A stretch of DNA of 64,000 bases from CAYYJR01 sp964472305 (GTDB taxonomy: Bacteria; Armatimonadota; Hebobacteria; CAIYQO01), in the NCBI GenBank assembly GCA_964472305.1, contig CAYYJR010000007.1, forward strand, positions 62,001 to 126,000, in the 5' to 3' direction. Below the pieces are notes generated by a model. That model had not been told where the DNA came from and made no database searches. It worked only from the letters and a program-made list of their open reading frames with translations. A program made the translations under genes and the position numbers. Positions 48,617-57,257 of the stretch are shown here, piece by piece. How positions within the stretch are numbered: the first letter of the stretch is position 1; each line of letters begins with the position of its first letter.

Positions 48617-49096
48617 ATGAAGACGCCCATGCTTATGCTGCGAACGGTATTCATCCTTGCCGGGGTCCTGATCCTGCTGGTATTCGGGGGATGCAATAAT
48701 CCGCTGTCGTTTTTCGCAACGCGACAGCCCTCGCCTCCACCGTCGCCGCCGCCGACGCCCGTGACGACCACGATCGACCCGGCGGAGCAGGCGCTGACCA
48801 CGGTACGGGAATACCTGACGGCATTGCAGGGCGGCAAATACGCCGTAGCCTACGGCATGCTGGCATCGGACGCCCAGGCCAAATTTACGCAGGCCAGGTT
48901 CGAGCAGCAGGGCAAGCAGGGGATGCCCCTCTACGATCTGAAAACAGCGAAAGTCACCGTGACCGGCGACCGCGCCCAGGTGACCATGCAGTTGTTGGAG
49001 GATCCGGCGACCGGCGGCTTTCACCTCGTCCGCGAGGGCGAACAGTGGAAAGTCGTCTACCGGGGCGGTGCACCCGGCATGCCTGACGCGAGGTAA
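48617..49096 (+). CDS. Probable lipoprotein with NTF2/DUF4878-like domain
   Basis: This 159-residue protein has a positively charged start, a hydrophobic segment (residues ~10-24) and FGGC, a slightly atypical lipobox (Phe at -3). A proline-rich spacer (PSPPPSPPPTP) leads into a ~105-residue domain: AEQALTTVREYLTALQGGKYAVAYGMLASDAQAKF... and a final WKVVYRG strand. That pattern (helix, 'Y..LasgDy..Ay.lls', then strands ending W.v) is typical of DUF4878/NTF2-like lipoproteins. Such domains are thought to bind ligands or other proteins; no catalytic residues can be named. It lies 33 nt upstream of rplI and may share its transcript. With the predicted leader only ~6 nt long, there is no room for a Shine-Dalgarno sequence. 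Confidence 0.75.
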   Translation: MKTPMLMLRTVFILAGVLILLVFGGCNNPLSFFATRQPSPPPSPPPTPVTTTIDPAEQALTTVREYLTALQGGKYAVAYGMLASDAQAKFTQARFEQQGKQGMPLYDLKTAKVTVTGDRAQVTMQLLEDPATGGFHLVREGEQWKVVYRGGAPGMPDAR

Positions 49097-49129
49097 CGCC
49101 TCGCAGGGCGAGCAGAAGGGAGAAGCCGG

Positions 49130-49666
49130 ATGAAAGTGATTTTGACGGACGAAGTCCTGGGACTCGGTGAGCCCGGGAAAGTGGTGGATGTGGCGCCGGG
49201 CTACGCGCGCAACTTCCTGGTGCCGCGCAAGCTGGCCGTGTATGCCAACGAAGGCAAGCTGAAGGAACTGGAACACAACAAGCGCCGTCTGGAGCGCAAG
49301 CGCCAGCAACTGCAGGACGCCGCGCAATCGACCGCCCAGCGCATCAACGGGCAGACGCTGACCATTCCCGCCCGCGTGGGGCAGGCTGGCAAGCTGTATG
49401 GCTCGATCACGTCGCACGCCATCGCCGATGCGTTGCAGGCGCAACTCGACGTGACCGTCGATCGCCGCAAGATTCATTTGCGCGCGCCGATTCACACGAT
49501 GGGCGCCCACGAAGTGGAAATTCAGCTCATCGGTGACACCCGCGCGACAGTGACGGTGAACGTGGTGGACGAATCGGGCGCCCAGTCCGTGGTGGTGGAA
49601 ACCCCGTTCGCGCCCGCCGAAGTTTCCGCGCCTTCCGAGCAGGTTGCCGAGGACGCGACCGAATAG
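49130..49666 (+). CDS. rplI: 50S ribosomal protein L9
   Basis: A 178-residue protein whose N-terminal domain MKVILTDEVLGLGEPGKVVDVAPGYARNFLVPRKLA binds 23S rRNA, followed by the long connecting helix (residues ~41-75) and a C-terminal domain with GKLYGSITSHAIADALQ and KIHLRAPIHTMGAHEVEIQL. A 30-residue C-terminal extension (VVVETPFAPAEVSAPSEQVAEDATE) is beyond the usual ~150. GAAGG lies upstream of ATG 49130. rplI is usually next to rpsR and dnaB; here dnaB follows but rpsR is 12 kb away. Confidence 0.95.
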   Translation: MKVILTDEVLGLGEPGKVVDVAPGYARNFLVPRKLAVYANEGKLKELEHNKRRLERKRQQLQDAAQSTAQRINGQTLTIPARVGQAGKLYGSITSHAIADALQAQLDVTVDRRKIHLRAPIHTMGAHEVEIQLIGDTRATVTVNVVDESGAQSVVVETPFAPAEVSAPSEQVAEDATE

Positions 49667-49681
49667 ATTGCGAAAATGCGG

Positions 49682-49711
49682 AAAAACCGCTGGCAGGAGC
49701 GAGCGGTTTTT
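49682..49711. terminator. Intrinsic terminator after rplI
   Basis: A 10-bp stem AAAAACCGCT/AGCGGTTTTT with a ten-base loop; the A- and T-runs at its ends make it functional in both directions. The dnaB -10 box starts 3 nt after it. Confidence 0.75.
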
Positions 49712-49719
49712 GCTACAAT
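49711..49719 (+). promoter_or_regulatory. Extended -10 promoter of dnaB
   Basis: TGCTACAAT, an extended -10 element, directly follows the rplI terminator; the -35 position would fall inside that terminator and shows no match. The transcript should begin near 49726. Confidence 0.55.
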
Positions 49720-49723
49720 ACTC

Positions 49724-49747
49724 GGGTGAGGGGTCATACCCTCACCC
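49724..49747 (+). promoter_or_regulatory. Perfect 9-bp inverted repeat next to the dnaB start codon
   Basis: GGGTGAGGG and CCCTCACCC are separated by six bases. The repeat begins about at the predicted transcription start and ends 3 nt before the dnaB ATG at 49751. It could act as an operator or as an mRNA hairpin limiting initiation; there is no other leader sequence. Confidence 0.5.
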
Positions 49748-49750
49748 GAA

Positions 49751-51139
49751 ATGTTTATCCCCATGCAAAACAGCGCACCATCCATCCTGGAACGCGTTCC
49801 ACCGCAGAGCATGGAAGCCGAGCAGGCCGCCCTGGGCGCCATGCTGCTCGAGCACGAAGCCATTGCCCGCGCAGTGGAGATTCTGCACGCGGAGGACTTC
49901 TACCGGGAAGCCCACCGTCAGATTTTCCTTGGCATCCTCGATCTCTACAACCGTGCCGAGCCGGTGGATCTGATTACGCTGGGCGAATGGCTGAAGACGC
50001 ACAACCAGTTAGATGCCGTCGGCGGCGCCATGTACCTGACGACCATCATGTCGCAGGTACCCACCGCGGCGGGCATCGGCCACTACGCCGGCATCATCCG
50101 CAACAAGTCGCTGCAGCGCCAGTTGATCAAAGCGGCTGACGAGATCATGACCGCCGCATACCTGGGCGAAAAAGAGTTGAACGAGCTGGTCGACGAGAGC
50201 GAGCAGAAGATCTTCGCCATCGCCGAACGCAACCTCTCCAGCAGCTTCATGCGCCTGCAGGACCTGGTGAAGCAACAGTTTTACAATATCGAAGACAGTA
50301 AAATCAGCGGGATGGCCGCCACCGGACTGAGCACCTGGTTCGTCGAGCTGGACGCCATCACCGCCGGACTGCAACCCAGCGACATGATCGTGCTGGCGGC
50401 ACGCCCCAGCATGGGCAAAACCGCGCTGGCGCTGAACATCGCGCACAACGTGGCGATGAAGGAGAACAAGCCGGTCGCCCTCTTCAGCCTGGAAATGTCG
50501 AAGGAACAACTGGCTTTGCGCCTGCTGTGTTCCGAGGCGGAAGTCGGACAGGACAAGGTGCGTCACGCGATGACCTCGGACGAGGAGATGTCGCGGCTGG
50601 CACAGGCGGTCGAGCAATTGTGGGATTGTCCGATCTTCATCGATGATACCCCGGCCATTACCGTGCTGGAAATGCGCGGCAAACTTCGCCGCCTGAAAGC
50701 CGAACACGGACTGGGGTTGGTGGTGATCGACTATCTGCAGTTGATGAACAGCCCGTCGCATGCCGACAACCGGGTGCAGGAGATTGCGGTGATCGCGCGC
50801 GGCATCAAATCGCTGGCGCGCGAGATGAAGGTGCCGGTGATCGCGCTATCCCAATTGTCGCGCATGGTGGAATCGCGCTCGCCCCGCCGTCCGCAGCTTT
50901 CCGACTTGCGCGAATCGGGCGCCATCGAGCAGGATGCCGACCTGGTGCTGTTCCTCTATCGCCCGGACTATTACGGCCCCGAGGAATTGCAGAAGATCGG
51001 CTGGGATCCGGATCGCGACAAGAACGTCACCGAAGTGCTGGTCGCCAAGCAGCGCAATGGGCCCACCGGCACCATCAAACTGGTCTGGCGGCCTGAATTC
51101 GGGAAATTCGGCGACCTCGCGCAATCGCGCGAACGCTGA
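49751..51139 (+). CDS. dnaB: Replicative DNA helicase DnaB
   Basis: A 462-residue hexameric helicase that unwinds DNA at the fork. The N-terminal domain contains PPQSMEAEQAALGAMLLEHEAIARAVEILHAEDFYREAHRQIF (residues ~16-58). The RecA-type motor domain has Walker A ARPSMGKTALALNIA (~217), Walker B with VVIDYLQLM (~320) and DLRESGAIEQDADLVLFLYR (~385), and arginine-finger region near the end. No intein. ATG 49751 has no Shine-Dalgarno sequence and follows a hairpin; ATG 49763 is a possible alternative start. Confidence 0.95.
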   Translation: MFIPMQNSAPSILERVPPQSMEAEQAALGAMLLEHEAIARAVEILHAEDFYREAHRQIFLGILDLYNRAEPVDLITLGEWLKTHNQLDAVGGAMYLTTIMSQVPTAAGIGHYAGIIRNKSLQRQLIKAADEIMTAAYLGEKELNELVDESEQKIFAIAERNLSSSFMRLQDLVKQQFYNIEDSKISGMAATGLSTWFVELDAITAGLQPSDMIVLAARPSMGKTALALNIAHNVAMKENKPVALFSLEMSKEQLALRLLCSEAEVGQDKVRHAMTSDEEMSRLAQAVEQLWDCPIFIDDTPAITVLEMRGKLRRLKAEHGLGLVVIDYLQLMNSPSHADNRVQEIAVIARGIKSLAREMKVPVIALSQLSRMVESRSPRRPQLSDLRESGAIEQDADLVLFLYRPDYYGPEELQKIGWDPDRDKNVTEVLVAKQRNGPTGTIKLVWRPEFGKFGDLAQSRER

Positions 51140-51241
51140 CGCCATCGAAGCGCAAAGCACTCTATACGGCGTTTTGTCGCACTACGGCCGATCCGGCGGT
51201 GAAAAGACAGGCAAAAAAATCGGCAATTTCCGACAATTCTC

Positions 51242-51270
51242 TTGTAGAATTGCGTGAAATATGGTATAAC
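51242..51270 (+). promoter_or_regulatory. Promoter of guaA
   Basis: TTGTAG (51242-51247) and TATAAC (51265-51270), spaced 17 nt. The start would be near 51277, leaving a leader of about 185 nt before guaA. Confidence 0.7.
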
Positions 51271-51276
51271 CATATT
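51258..51276. promoter_or_regulatory. Perfect inverted repeat over the guaA -10 box, candidate operator
   Basis: AATATGGT-ATA-ACCATATT: two 8-bp arms around a 3-bp centre, covering the -10 hexamer and the transcription start. Position and symmetry are those of a repressor site. No purine-repressor gene is seen in the window. Confidence 0.55.
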
Positions 51277-51333
51277 GGTTGCCGATTCCGGGCGACTGTC
51301 CCTCCCTGTGTTCCCAACTGGATACGGTGCGCG

Positions 51334-51373
51334 GCGCGATGTATTGTTGAACGCCGGCTTGCCGGGATCGCGC
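51334..51373 (+). promoter_or_regulatory. Nested hairpin in the guaA leader
   Basis: An outer stem GCGCGAT/ATCGCGC (51334-51340 with 51367-51373) encloses an inner CCGGC-TT-GCCGG element (51354-51365). A run of seven T follows at about 51411-51417 without an adjacent stem. It may be part of a regulatory leader; I cannot match it to a known riboswitch by eye. Confidence 0.35.
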
Positions 51374-51462
51374 GGAGTGAGTGCCGGATAGGATGTCCAT
51401 CACAGATCGTTTTTTTACAAAGCAGATAACGCTGCCCCACCCGAAACAGGTGATGACCGAGG

Positions 51463-53037
51463 ATGAATTCCCCATCGACACCCCCGCAGGTGACACGGCC
51501 TGACGAAATCGTCATCGTGCTCGACTTCGGGGCGCAATACAGCCAGTTAATTGCCCGGCGCATTCGCGAATGCAAAGTCTATTGCGAATTGCTGCCGTTC
51601 GACACGCCCATCGAGAAGCTGATCGCGCTGCACCCGAAAGGGATCGTGTTCAGCGGCGGACCCGCCAGCGTCTATGAAGACGGAGCACCGCAAATCGATC
51701 CCGCGTTGTTCCAGTTGGGCGTACCCATTCTCGGCATCTGTTACGGGATGCAGTTGATGGCGCGCGTGCTGGGCGGCGAGGTGGTCGGCGGCGACAAGCG
51801 CGAATATGGCCGCACCGAACTGCGCGTGCTCGATGGCGCTGACCTGTTTGCCGGTCTCAACCCGCAGTTGATCTGCTGGATGAGTCACGGCGACGTGGTG
51901 ACGAAAGCCCCGCCGGGCTTTACCGTGACGGCCATGACGGAAAATACTCCCGTCGCCGCCATGGCGCACCCGGAGCGCGGGTGGTTCGGCGTGCAGTTTC
52001 ACCCGGAAGTGGTGCACACCCCGTGGGGGGTGGATATCCTGCGCAATTTCCTGTATCGCTACTGCGAATGCCAGGGGTTGTGGACGATGGCGAACTTCGT
52101 GCGCCGTTCGATCGACGACATCCGCGCGCAGGTAGGCAGCGATAACGTGGTATGCGGCTTGAGCGGCGGCATCGATTCCGCGGTGACCGGCGCGCTGGTC
52201 CACCGTGCCATCGGCGACCAGTTAACCTGTATCTTCGTCGATCACGGCTTTCTGCGCAAAGATGAAGGCGCCCAGGTGGAGCGTGCGTTCCGCGATAACT
52301 TCCATGCCAACCTGGTGCACGTGCGGGCGGAGGAACGTTTCCTGGCCCGGTTGAAGGGTGTCACCGATCCCGAAACGAAGCGCAAGGTGATCGGCAGCGA
52401 ATTCGTGGCCGTCTTTTCCGAAGAGGCACTGCGCATCGGCAACGCGCGCTTCCTTGCACAGGGCACGCTTTACCCGGACATCGTGGAGAGCGGCAGCAGC
52501 AACGGCGGCAAGTCGGCGGTGATCAAGTCGCATCACAACGTGGGCGGCCTGCCGGAGAAGATGAACCTGCGCCTGCTGGAGCCGCTGCGCAACCTGTTCA
52601 AAGACGAAGTGCGGCGGCTGGCCGAAGAACTGGACCTGCCGGACAGTATCGTCTGGCGCATGCCCTTCCCGGGGCCGGGACTGGCCATTCGCATCATCGG
52701 CGAAGTGACCAGCGAGCGGTTGGAAATTTTACGCGAAGCCGACCACGTGATCGTGGATGAGATCAAGAAGGCCGGTCTGTATCGCAAACTGTGGCAGGCC
52801 TTCGCCGTGCTCCCGCTGATACGCAGCGTGGGGGTGATGGGCGACCAGCGCACCTACGCGTACCCGGTGGTGTTGCGCGCGGTGACCAGCGAGGATGCCA
52901 TGACGGCGGACTGGGCGCGCTTGCCCTGGGAAGTGTTGGAAAAAATCAGCAATCGGCTGATCAACGAAGTCAAAGGCGTGAATCGCCTGGTCTATGATGT
53001 CACGAGCAAACCCCCCGGCACCATCGAGTGGGAGTAA
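51463..53037 (+). CDS. guaA: GMP synthase (glutamine-hydrolysing)
   Basis: A 524-residue enzyme that aminates XMP to GMP. The N-terminal class I amidotransferase has the nucleophile in LGICYGMQL (Cys ~91) and the His-x-Glu pair in VQFHPEVVHT (~178). The ATP-pyrophosphatase domain begins at ~205 with the P-loop GLSGGIDSAV (~229), and the C-terminal dimerisation domain ends in the family tail KPPGTIEWE. Length is standard. ATG 51463 lies just behind GAGG with AGGTG about 10 nt upstream. hpt follows in the same direction 120 nt downstream, grouping guanine-nucleotide synthesis and salvage. Confidence 0.97.
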   Translation: MNSPSTPPQVTRPDEIVIVLDFGAQYSQLIARRIRECKVYCELLPFDTPIEKLIALHPKGIVFSGGPASVYEDGAPQIDPALFQLGVPILGICYGMQLMARVLGGEVVGGDKREYGRTELRVLDGADLFAGLNPQLICWMSHGDVVTKAPPGFTVTAMTENTPVAAMAHPERGWFGVQFHPEVVHTPWGVDILRNFLYRYCECQGLWTMANFVRRSIDDIRAQVGSDNVVCGLSGGIDSAVTGALVHRAIGDQLTCIFVDHGFLRKDEGAQVERAFRDNFHANLVHVRAEERFLARLKGVTDPETKRKVIGSEFVAVFSEEALRIGNARFLAQGTLYPDIVESGSSNGGKSAVIKSHHNVGGLPEKMNLRLLEPLRNLFKDEVRRLAEELDLPDSIVWRMPFPGPGLAIRIIGEVTSERLEILREADHVIVDEIKKAGLYRKLWQAFAVLPLIRSVGVMGDQRTYAYPVVLRAVTSEDAMTADWARLPWEVLEKISNRLINEVKGVNRLVYDVTSKPPGTIEWE

Positions 53038-53157
53038 CGCGTCATGCGCGCGGCACGCCGGTGCGACGGCAGACCGCGACACGAGACACTCTGCCCGTTC
53101 TCTCATCCGCCGGTTTGGCAACGATGGCAAAGAACGGCATGTTCACGGGAGAAGGAT

Positions 53158-53730
53158 ATGGCTATCCTGTATAAAGACGATTTGAGTTCCATCCTGTATT
53201 CGGAAGAAGATATCGCCCGCCGCGTCGCGGAACTCGGGGCGCAGATCTCCACCGATTACGAGGGTAAAGATATCGTACTGGTGGGCGTGCTGAATGGCGC
53301 CGTGATTTTCCTGTCCGACCTGATGCGCCAGATCAGCGTACCCGTCGCCATGGACCTGGTGGCAATCTCCAGCTATGGCTCCTATTCCAACACCAGTGGC
53401 GTGGTGCGAATTATGAAAGACCTGGATGAGAGTGTGGAAAGCAAGCACGTGCTCATCGTGGAAGATATCGTCGATACCGGACTGACGCTCAATTATCTGG
53501 TGGAATATATGCGGTCGCGCAATCCCGCCAGCGTGAAAGTGGTGGCGATGTTGAGCAAGCCCAGCCGGCATAAAGCGAAAGTGCAGGTCGAATACCTGGG
53601 CTTCACCGTGCCCGACGAATTCGTTGTCGGGTATGGGCTGGATTACGCGCAGCGCTATCGCAATCTGCCTTGCATCGGCGTGCTGAAACCCGAAATTTAT
53701 GCCGGCCCCGATACACCGCCCAGTTTATAA
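53158..53730 (+). CDS. hpt: Hypoxanthine phosphoribosyltransferase
   Basis: A 190-residue purine salvage enzyme making IMP or GMP from the bases and PRPP. The PRPP-binding motif is VLIVEDIVDTGLTL (residues ~99-112), preceded by LVGVLNGAVIFLSDLM and the flexible loop with SSYG; the base-binding Lys-Val region (KVQVEYLGFTVPDEFVVGYGLDY) is standard. ATG 53158 has GGAGAAGG just upstream; a longer frame from 53044 is rejected as lacking family similarity. It probably shares a transcript with guaA. Confidence 0.95.
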   Translation: MAILYKDDLSSILYSEEDIARRVAELGAQISTDYEGKDIVLVGVLNGAVIFLSDLMRQISVPVAMDLVAISSYGSYSNTSGVVRIMKDLDESVESKHVLIVEDIVDTGLTLNYLVEYMRSRNPASVKVVAMLSKPSRHKAKVQVEYLGFTVPDEFVVGYGLDYAQRYRNLPCIGVLKPEIYAGPDTPPSL

Positions 53731-53945
53731 CGACAACACGCGGTTCATGCCCCGGCCTCGTTGTGCGCAAAGGTGCACAGACGCGCTCGGAAAGCATGGG
53801 AATCGCACATACGCGGGGTTTCTACCCACCGCCCGGGAGGATACACTACCACTAACCACATCCCGGTATCGCCGATCCAATCGCATGGACGGCGCGGCGT
53901 GTCGAACGAATCCGCGCTCAATCTCACATTGAGGTATACACACCA

Positions 53946-55235
53946 GTGGATGATGTTCAAACCAAGGACCTACCCTCTATGGAACTGGCTGAATTGGAAG
54001 GACGCACCGTGCAGGAATTGCATGGCGTCGCCAAAGATCTCGGCATCCCCGAGTATAGCCGCCTGAAAAAGCAGGACTTGATTCTGCGTATTCTACAGGC
54101 ACAGGCGGAGCGCAGCGGATTGCTGTTCCGCGAAGGCATCCTGGAAATCCTCTCGGAAGGATTCGGATTCCTGCGCGTGCGCGGCTTCCTGTCGAGCGTG
54201 GAGGATGTCTACGTTTCGCAATCGCAGATCAAGCGCTTCAACCTGCGTACCGGGGATTCCGTCAGCGGCGCCGTGCGCCCGCCGAAAGACAGCGAGCGGT
54301 ACTTCAGCCTGCTGCGCATCGAAGCCATCAACGGCGAAAATCCGGAAACCGCGAAACGCCGCATCAATTTCGATGACCTGACGCCGGTCTTCCCCGACGT
54401 GCGCCTGCGCCTGGAAACGGAGCCGCGCAATATCTCCGCGCGCGTCATCGACCTGGTGGCGCCCATCGGCAAAGGCCAGCGCGGCCTCATCGTCGCCCCG
54501 CCAAAAGCCGGAAAAACCACCCTGCTGAAGGTCATTGCCAACAGCATGACCGCGAATAATCCCGAAGTGCAGTTGATTGTGCTGTTGATCGACGAGCGCC
54601 CGGAAGAGGTGACCGACATTCGCCGGTCGGTGGTGGGCGATGTCGCGGCCTCCACCTTCGACGAGATGCCGGAAAACCACATGAAAGTGCAGGAAATGGT
54701 GCTGGAACGCGCCAAACGGCTGGTGGAGATGGGGAAAGACGTGGTGGTGCTGCTCGATTCGCTCACCCGCCTGGCACGCGCCTCCAACCTCACCGTCACC
54801 CCGAGCGGACGCACGCTCTCCGGCGGTCTGGATCCCAGCGCGCTCTATCGCCCCAAGCGCTTCTTCGGCGCCGCGCGCAATATCGAGCATGGCGGATCGC
54901 TGACCATCATCGCCACCTGTCTGGTGGAAACCGGCAGCCGCATGGACGACGCGATTTTCGAAGAGTTCAAGGCGACGGGCAACATGGAACTGGTGCTCGA
55001 CCGCGGGCTGGCCGACCGGCGCATCTTCCCGGCGATCGACGTGAAGCGCTCCGGGACGCGCCGTGAAGAGCTGCTCTTCAACGAAGAAGACCTGCGCCGG
55101 GTCTGGCAGTTGCGCCGCCTGCTCAACTCGCTGGAAACCGACCGTGCGGCGGAAGTGCTGCTTAGCGGGTTGCAGAAGAGTTCTTCCAACAAGGACTTCC
55201 TGCAGTATATCGAGAAGCTACGCCCCGAAGGGTAA
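53946..55235 (+). CDS. rho: Transcription termination factor Rho
   Basis: A 429-residue hexameric RNA helicase that ends transcription. The N-terminal helical domain (MELAELEGRTVQELHGVAKDLGIPEYSRLKKQDLILRIL) is followed by the cold-shock-like RNA-binding domain (EGFGFLRV, ~residues 73-80), Walker A APPKAGKTTLL (~185), Walker B VVLLDSLTRLARA (~267), the Q/R-loop region (PSGRTLSGGLDPSAL) and DERPEEVTDIRR. No long linker insertion between domains 1 and 2, unlike Actinobacteria. GTG 53946 has GAGG 11 nt upstream; ATG 53979 is an alternative with the usual N-terminus. About 215 nt separate it from hpt. Confidence 0.96.
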   Translation: MDDVQTKDLPSMELAELEGRTVQELHGVAKDLGIPEYSRLKKQDLILRILQAQAERSGLLFREGILEILSEGFGFLRVRGFLSSVEDVYVSQSQIKRFNLRTGDSVSGAVRPPKDSERYFSLLRIEAINGENPETAKRRINFDDLTPVFPDVRLRLETEPRNISARVIDLVAPIGKGQRGLIVAPPKAGKTTLLKVIANSMTANNPEVQLIVLLIDERPEEVTDIRRSVVGDVAASTFDEMPENHMKVQEMVLERAKRLVEMGKDVVVLLDSLTRLARASNLTVTPSGRTLSGGLDPSALYRPKRFFGAARNIEHGGSLTIIATCLVETGSRMDDAIFEEFKATGNMELVLDRGLADRRIFPAIDVKRSGTRREELLFNEEDLRRVWQLRRLLNSLETDRAAEVLLSGLQKSSSNKDFLQYIEKLRPEG

Positions 55236-55293
55236 TCGACGCGCCGGCCCCGCTGCCTCACCCGCGGCGGGCCGTGCGGATGCGGAGCTCCAC

Positions 55294-55731
55294 ATGGCGG
55301 AGCAAGCCACTTACGCGGTGATCGTCCTTGGCGTGCGCCAGCAGTTCGAACAACAACCCCCGGTGCTGCTGTTGCGCGACGAACTCGATCGGACGCTCGA
55401 AATCACCATCGGCCTGTGCGAAGCGCTGGCCATCCAACTCGCGCTGAACGGCACGGTGGTGGGGCGTCCACTCACCCATGACCTGCTGCTCTCCATCGCC
55501 GAGCACCTGGACACGCCGGTGGAACGCGTGATCATCGACGACGTGTCCAACAACACCTACTACGCGCGCTTGATCCTGGCCACCCCCGACGGTCCCGTCA
55601 GTCTCGACTGCCGCCCCAGCGACGGCATCGCTGTCGCCCTCCGCGCCCACGTCCCCATCGAAGCCACCGATGCTGTCATGGCGGGTGGAGAACCCGATGC
55701 CGGGGAAGAACAACTGGACCTGCCGGAGTAA
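55294..55731 (+). CDS. Bifunctional nuclease family protein (DUF151)
   Basis: A 145-residue member of the DUF151/BFN family. The pattern PVLLLRDELDRTLEITIGLCEALAIQLAL-NG, then RPLTHDLLLSIAEHLDTPVERVIIDDVSNNTYYARLIL and LDCRPSDGIAVALRAHVPI, is diagnostic; D-C-R-P-S-D-G-I-A is the most conserved part. Plant and cyanobacterial members have been reported with RNase and DNase activity; bacterial roles are poorly known. ATG 55294 has GGAG 8 nt upstream. The C-terminus is acidic (EPDAGEEQLDLPE). A damaged copy of this gene lies at 57258-57432 as part of a tandem duplication. Confidence 0.9.
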   Translation: MAEQATYAVIVLGVRQQFEQQPPVLLLRDELDRTLEITIGLCEALAIQLALNGTVVGRPLTHDLLLSIAEHLDTPVERVIIDDVSNNTYYARLILATPDGPVSLDCRPSDGIAVALRAHVPIEATDAVMAGGEPDAGEEQLDLPE

Positions 55732-55765
55732 GGATATGCGGCGCGGCCGCCCCCCAGCGGAAGAC

Positions 55766-57199
55766 CTACGGCAGGAAATAGCTCACCTTGAACAGCGGCC
55801 CGTCGCGCAGCGCCTGTGTCCCCGCGCCGCCGGGCGTCAGCATGACATGGCTGATGCTCTTCGGCCCCTGCGCCTTGCCACCGCACACAGCGTATAACGT
55901 GCGCATCCATGGCCAGTTGGGCTTTGCGGGCACCATGAAGCGATAATTCGGATTCTTCCACGGGAAGTAATACGTCTTTCCATCCGGCATCTTCAGCGCC
56001 AGTGCGTCCACGCGGTCGGGATCAAAGAAGACCGAGGAAATCACACCGATGCCGCAGGGATCGTTGGCGACTTTATCCACCATTTCAGTGTCGTCGCGCA
56101 CCTCCACCGCTCGCCTACCGGGGATGATGCCCTGCTTCTTCAAATACCGTCGCGTGGCACAGGTCTGCGGATAGGTGTAGACCTGAATGGAATTGGCGAT
56201 ATACCCTTGCTGGTGCCACACGCTGACTTCGGCGGGGGACGCCACAAACGAGTTGTTCGTGTAGCCCTTCGCCATCAGCGCGGGAATCTGCGAGCTCTTG
56301 GCCACGATAATCAGCACCGCGTCGCGGGCGAGGGCCACCGCGTTGCCCGTCGGTTTCGTGCCGTCGGCACAGCCCCACAGGTAGTTCGCCGGACGCTTCT
56401 GCGCGGCATACTGGCCGGTGAAGCCTTTCGTGAAATACGTCGCGCCTGCTTTCACCCGCCATACCTCGGCGGCGGCGGTGATGATCGGCGAGGTGCAATA
56501 CTCACCGCCGATGGCGAAGCCGGCCTTGCTCGTCGCGCCGGGAGTGAAGTCGCGCATCCCGCCGGCGGGATTGTCGATCAAGCCCAACCCGGAGGCCGCG
56601 TAGAACGCTTTGGTCACCGCATTGCCCAGGTCCTTTTCGTTGAAAGTCTTCGGCACATACTTCGCGTGACCGTCGGCATACCCGACGATGACGCCGCCGC
56701 TATGGCGCGCGACCGGCGTCACGGCCATTGCCGCGGACGACGTTAATCCACCTCCACCGACTAACCCGCCATGGGGATAAGCATGCCTGGGGCCGGCATC
56801 ACAGACGACGCCAACCTCCGTCGGCGACTTGATCTGCGCTTCGGCGACCCCGCTGCCGTCCGCGCGCACCAGCAGACCGGCATAGCCGTAGCTGATCGGT
56901 TGCTCGGTCTCGCCGACCTTGGCATCACTCGGGCAGTAGAACATGTTCCGGCTGTCACCCAGGTAAATGGAGATTTTCGATGCCCAGTCAACACCGGGGA
57001 AGCGCCCGTTGGTGTCCTGGTTATACATCTGCACTGCCGTCGCCATCTGTCGCACATTGCAGAGGCAGGTGGGTAACCGTGCATCGTGATGTGGATGGTA
57101 GAACACCGGCCATAGGATCGCCACGACGATCGCAAGGATCGCGATGACGAGCAACAACTCGATGACGCCGAACCCACCTTTTCCGTGTTTCCTACCCAT
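55766..57199 (-). CDS. Prepilin-like protein fused to a phosphate-binding-protein-like domain (copy A)
   Basis: A 477-residue protein. The leader MGRKHGKGG and mature FGVIELLLVIAILAIVVAI form a type IV prepilin/pseudopilin site, with Glu at mature position 5. Residues ~40-178 continue as the pseudopilin domain typical of Planctomycetes and Armatimonadota, including RQMATAVQMYNQDTNGRFP and RHSGGVIVGYADGHAKY (DGH at 176-178). After ~225 a second domain begins: GGEYCTSPIITAAAEVWR resembles the GAGSTxP start of PstS-like proteins, and ALARDAVLIIVAKSSQIPALM, TRRYLKKQGI and DPCGIGVISSVFFDP fit the same fold. That reading is inference. ATG 57199 has AAGGAG 8 nt upstream. Copy B differs at both ends but not in the core. 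Confidence 0.75.
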   Translation of the reverse strand: MGRKHGKGGFGVIELLLVIAILAIVVAILWPVFYHPHHDARLPTCLCNVRQMATAVQMYNQDTNGRFPGVDWASKISIYLGDSRNMFYCPSDAKVGETEQPISYGYAGLLVRADGSGVAEAQIKSPTEVGVVCDAGPRHAYPHGGLVGGGGLTSSAAMAVTPVARHSGGVIVGYADGHAKYVPKTFNEKDLGNAVTKAFYAASGLGLIDNPAGGMRDFTPGATSKAGFAIGGEYCTSPIITAAAEVWRVKAGATYFTKGFTGQYAAQKRPANYLWGCADGTKPTGNAVALARDAVLIIVAKSSQIPALMAKGYTNNSFVASPAEVSVWHQQGYIANSIQVYTYPQTCATRRYLKKQGIIPGRRAVEVRDDTEMVDKVANDPCGIGVISSVFFDPDRVDALALKMPDGKTYYFPWKNPNYRFMVPAKPNWPWMRTLYAVCGGKAQGPKSISHVMLTPGGAGTQALRDGPLFKVSYFLP

Positions 57200-57257
57200 G
57201 TGAGTGTCTCCTTTCGAATGGTCTCGTGAGGACGAGAGCGGATCATGACGGTAGCAT

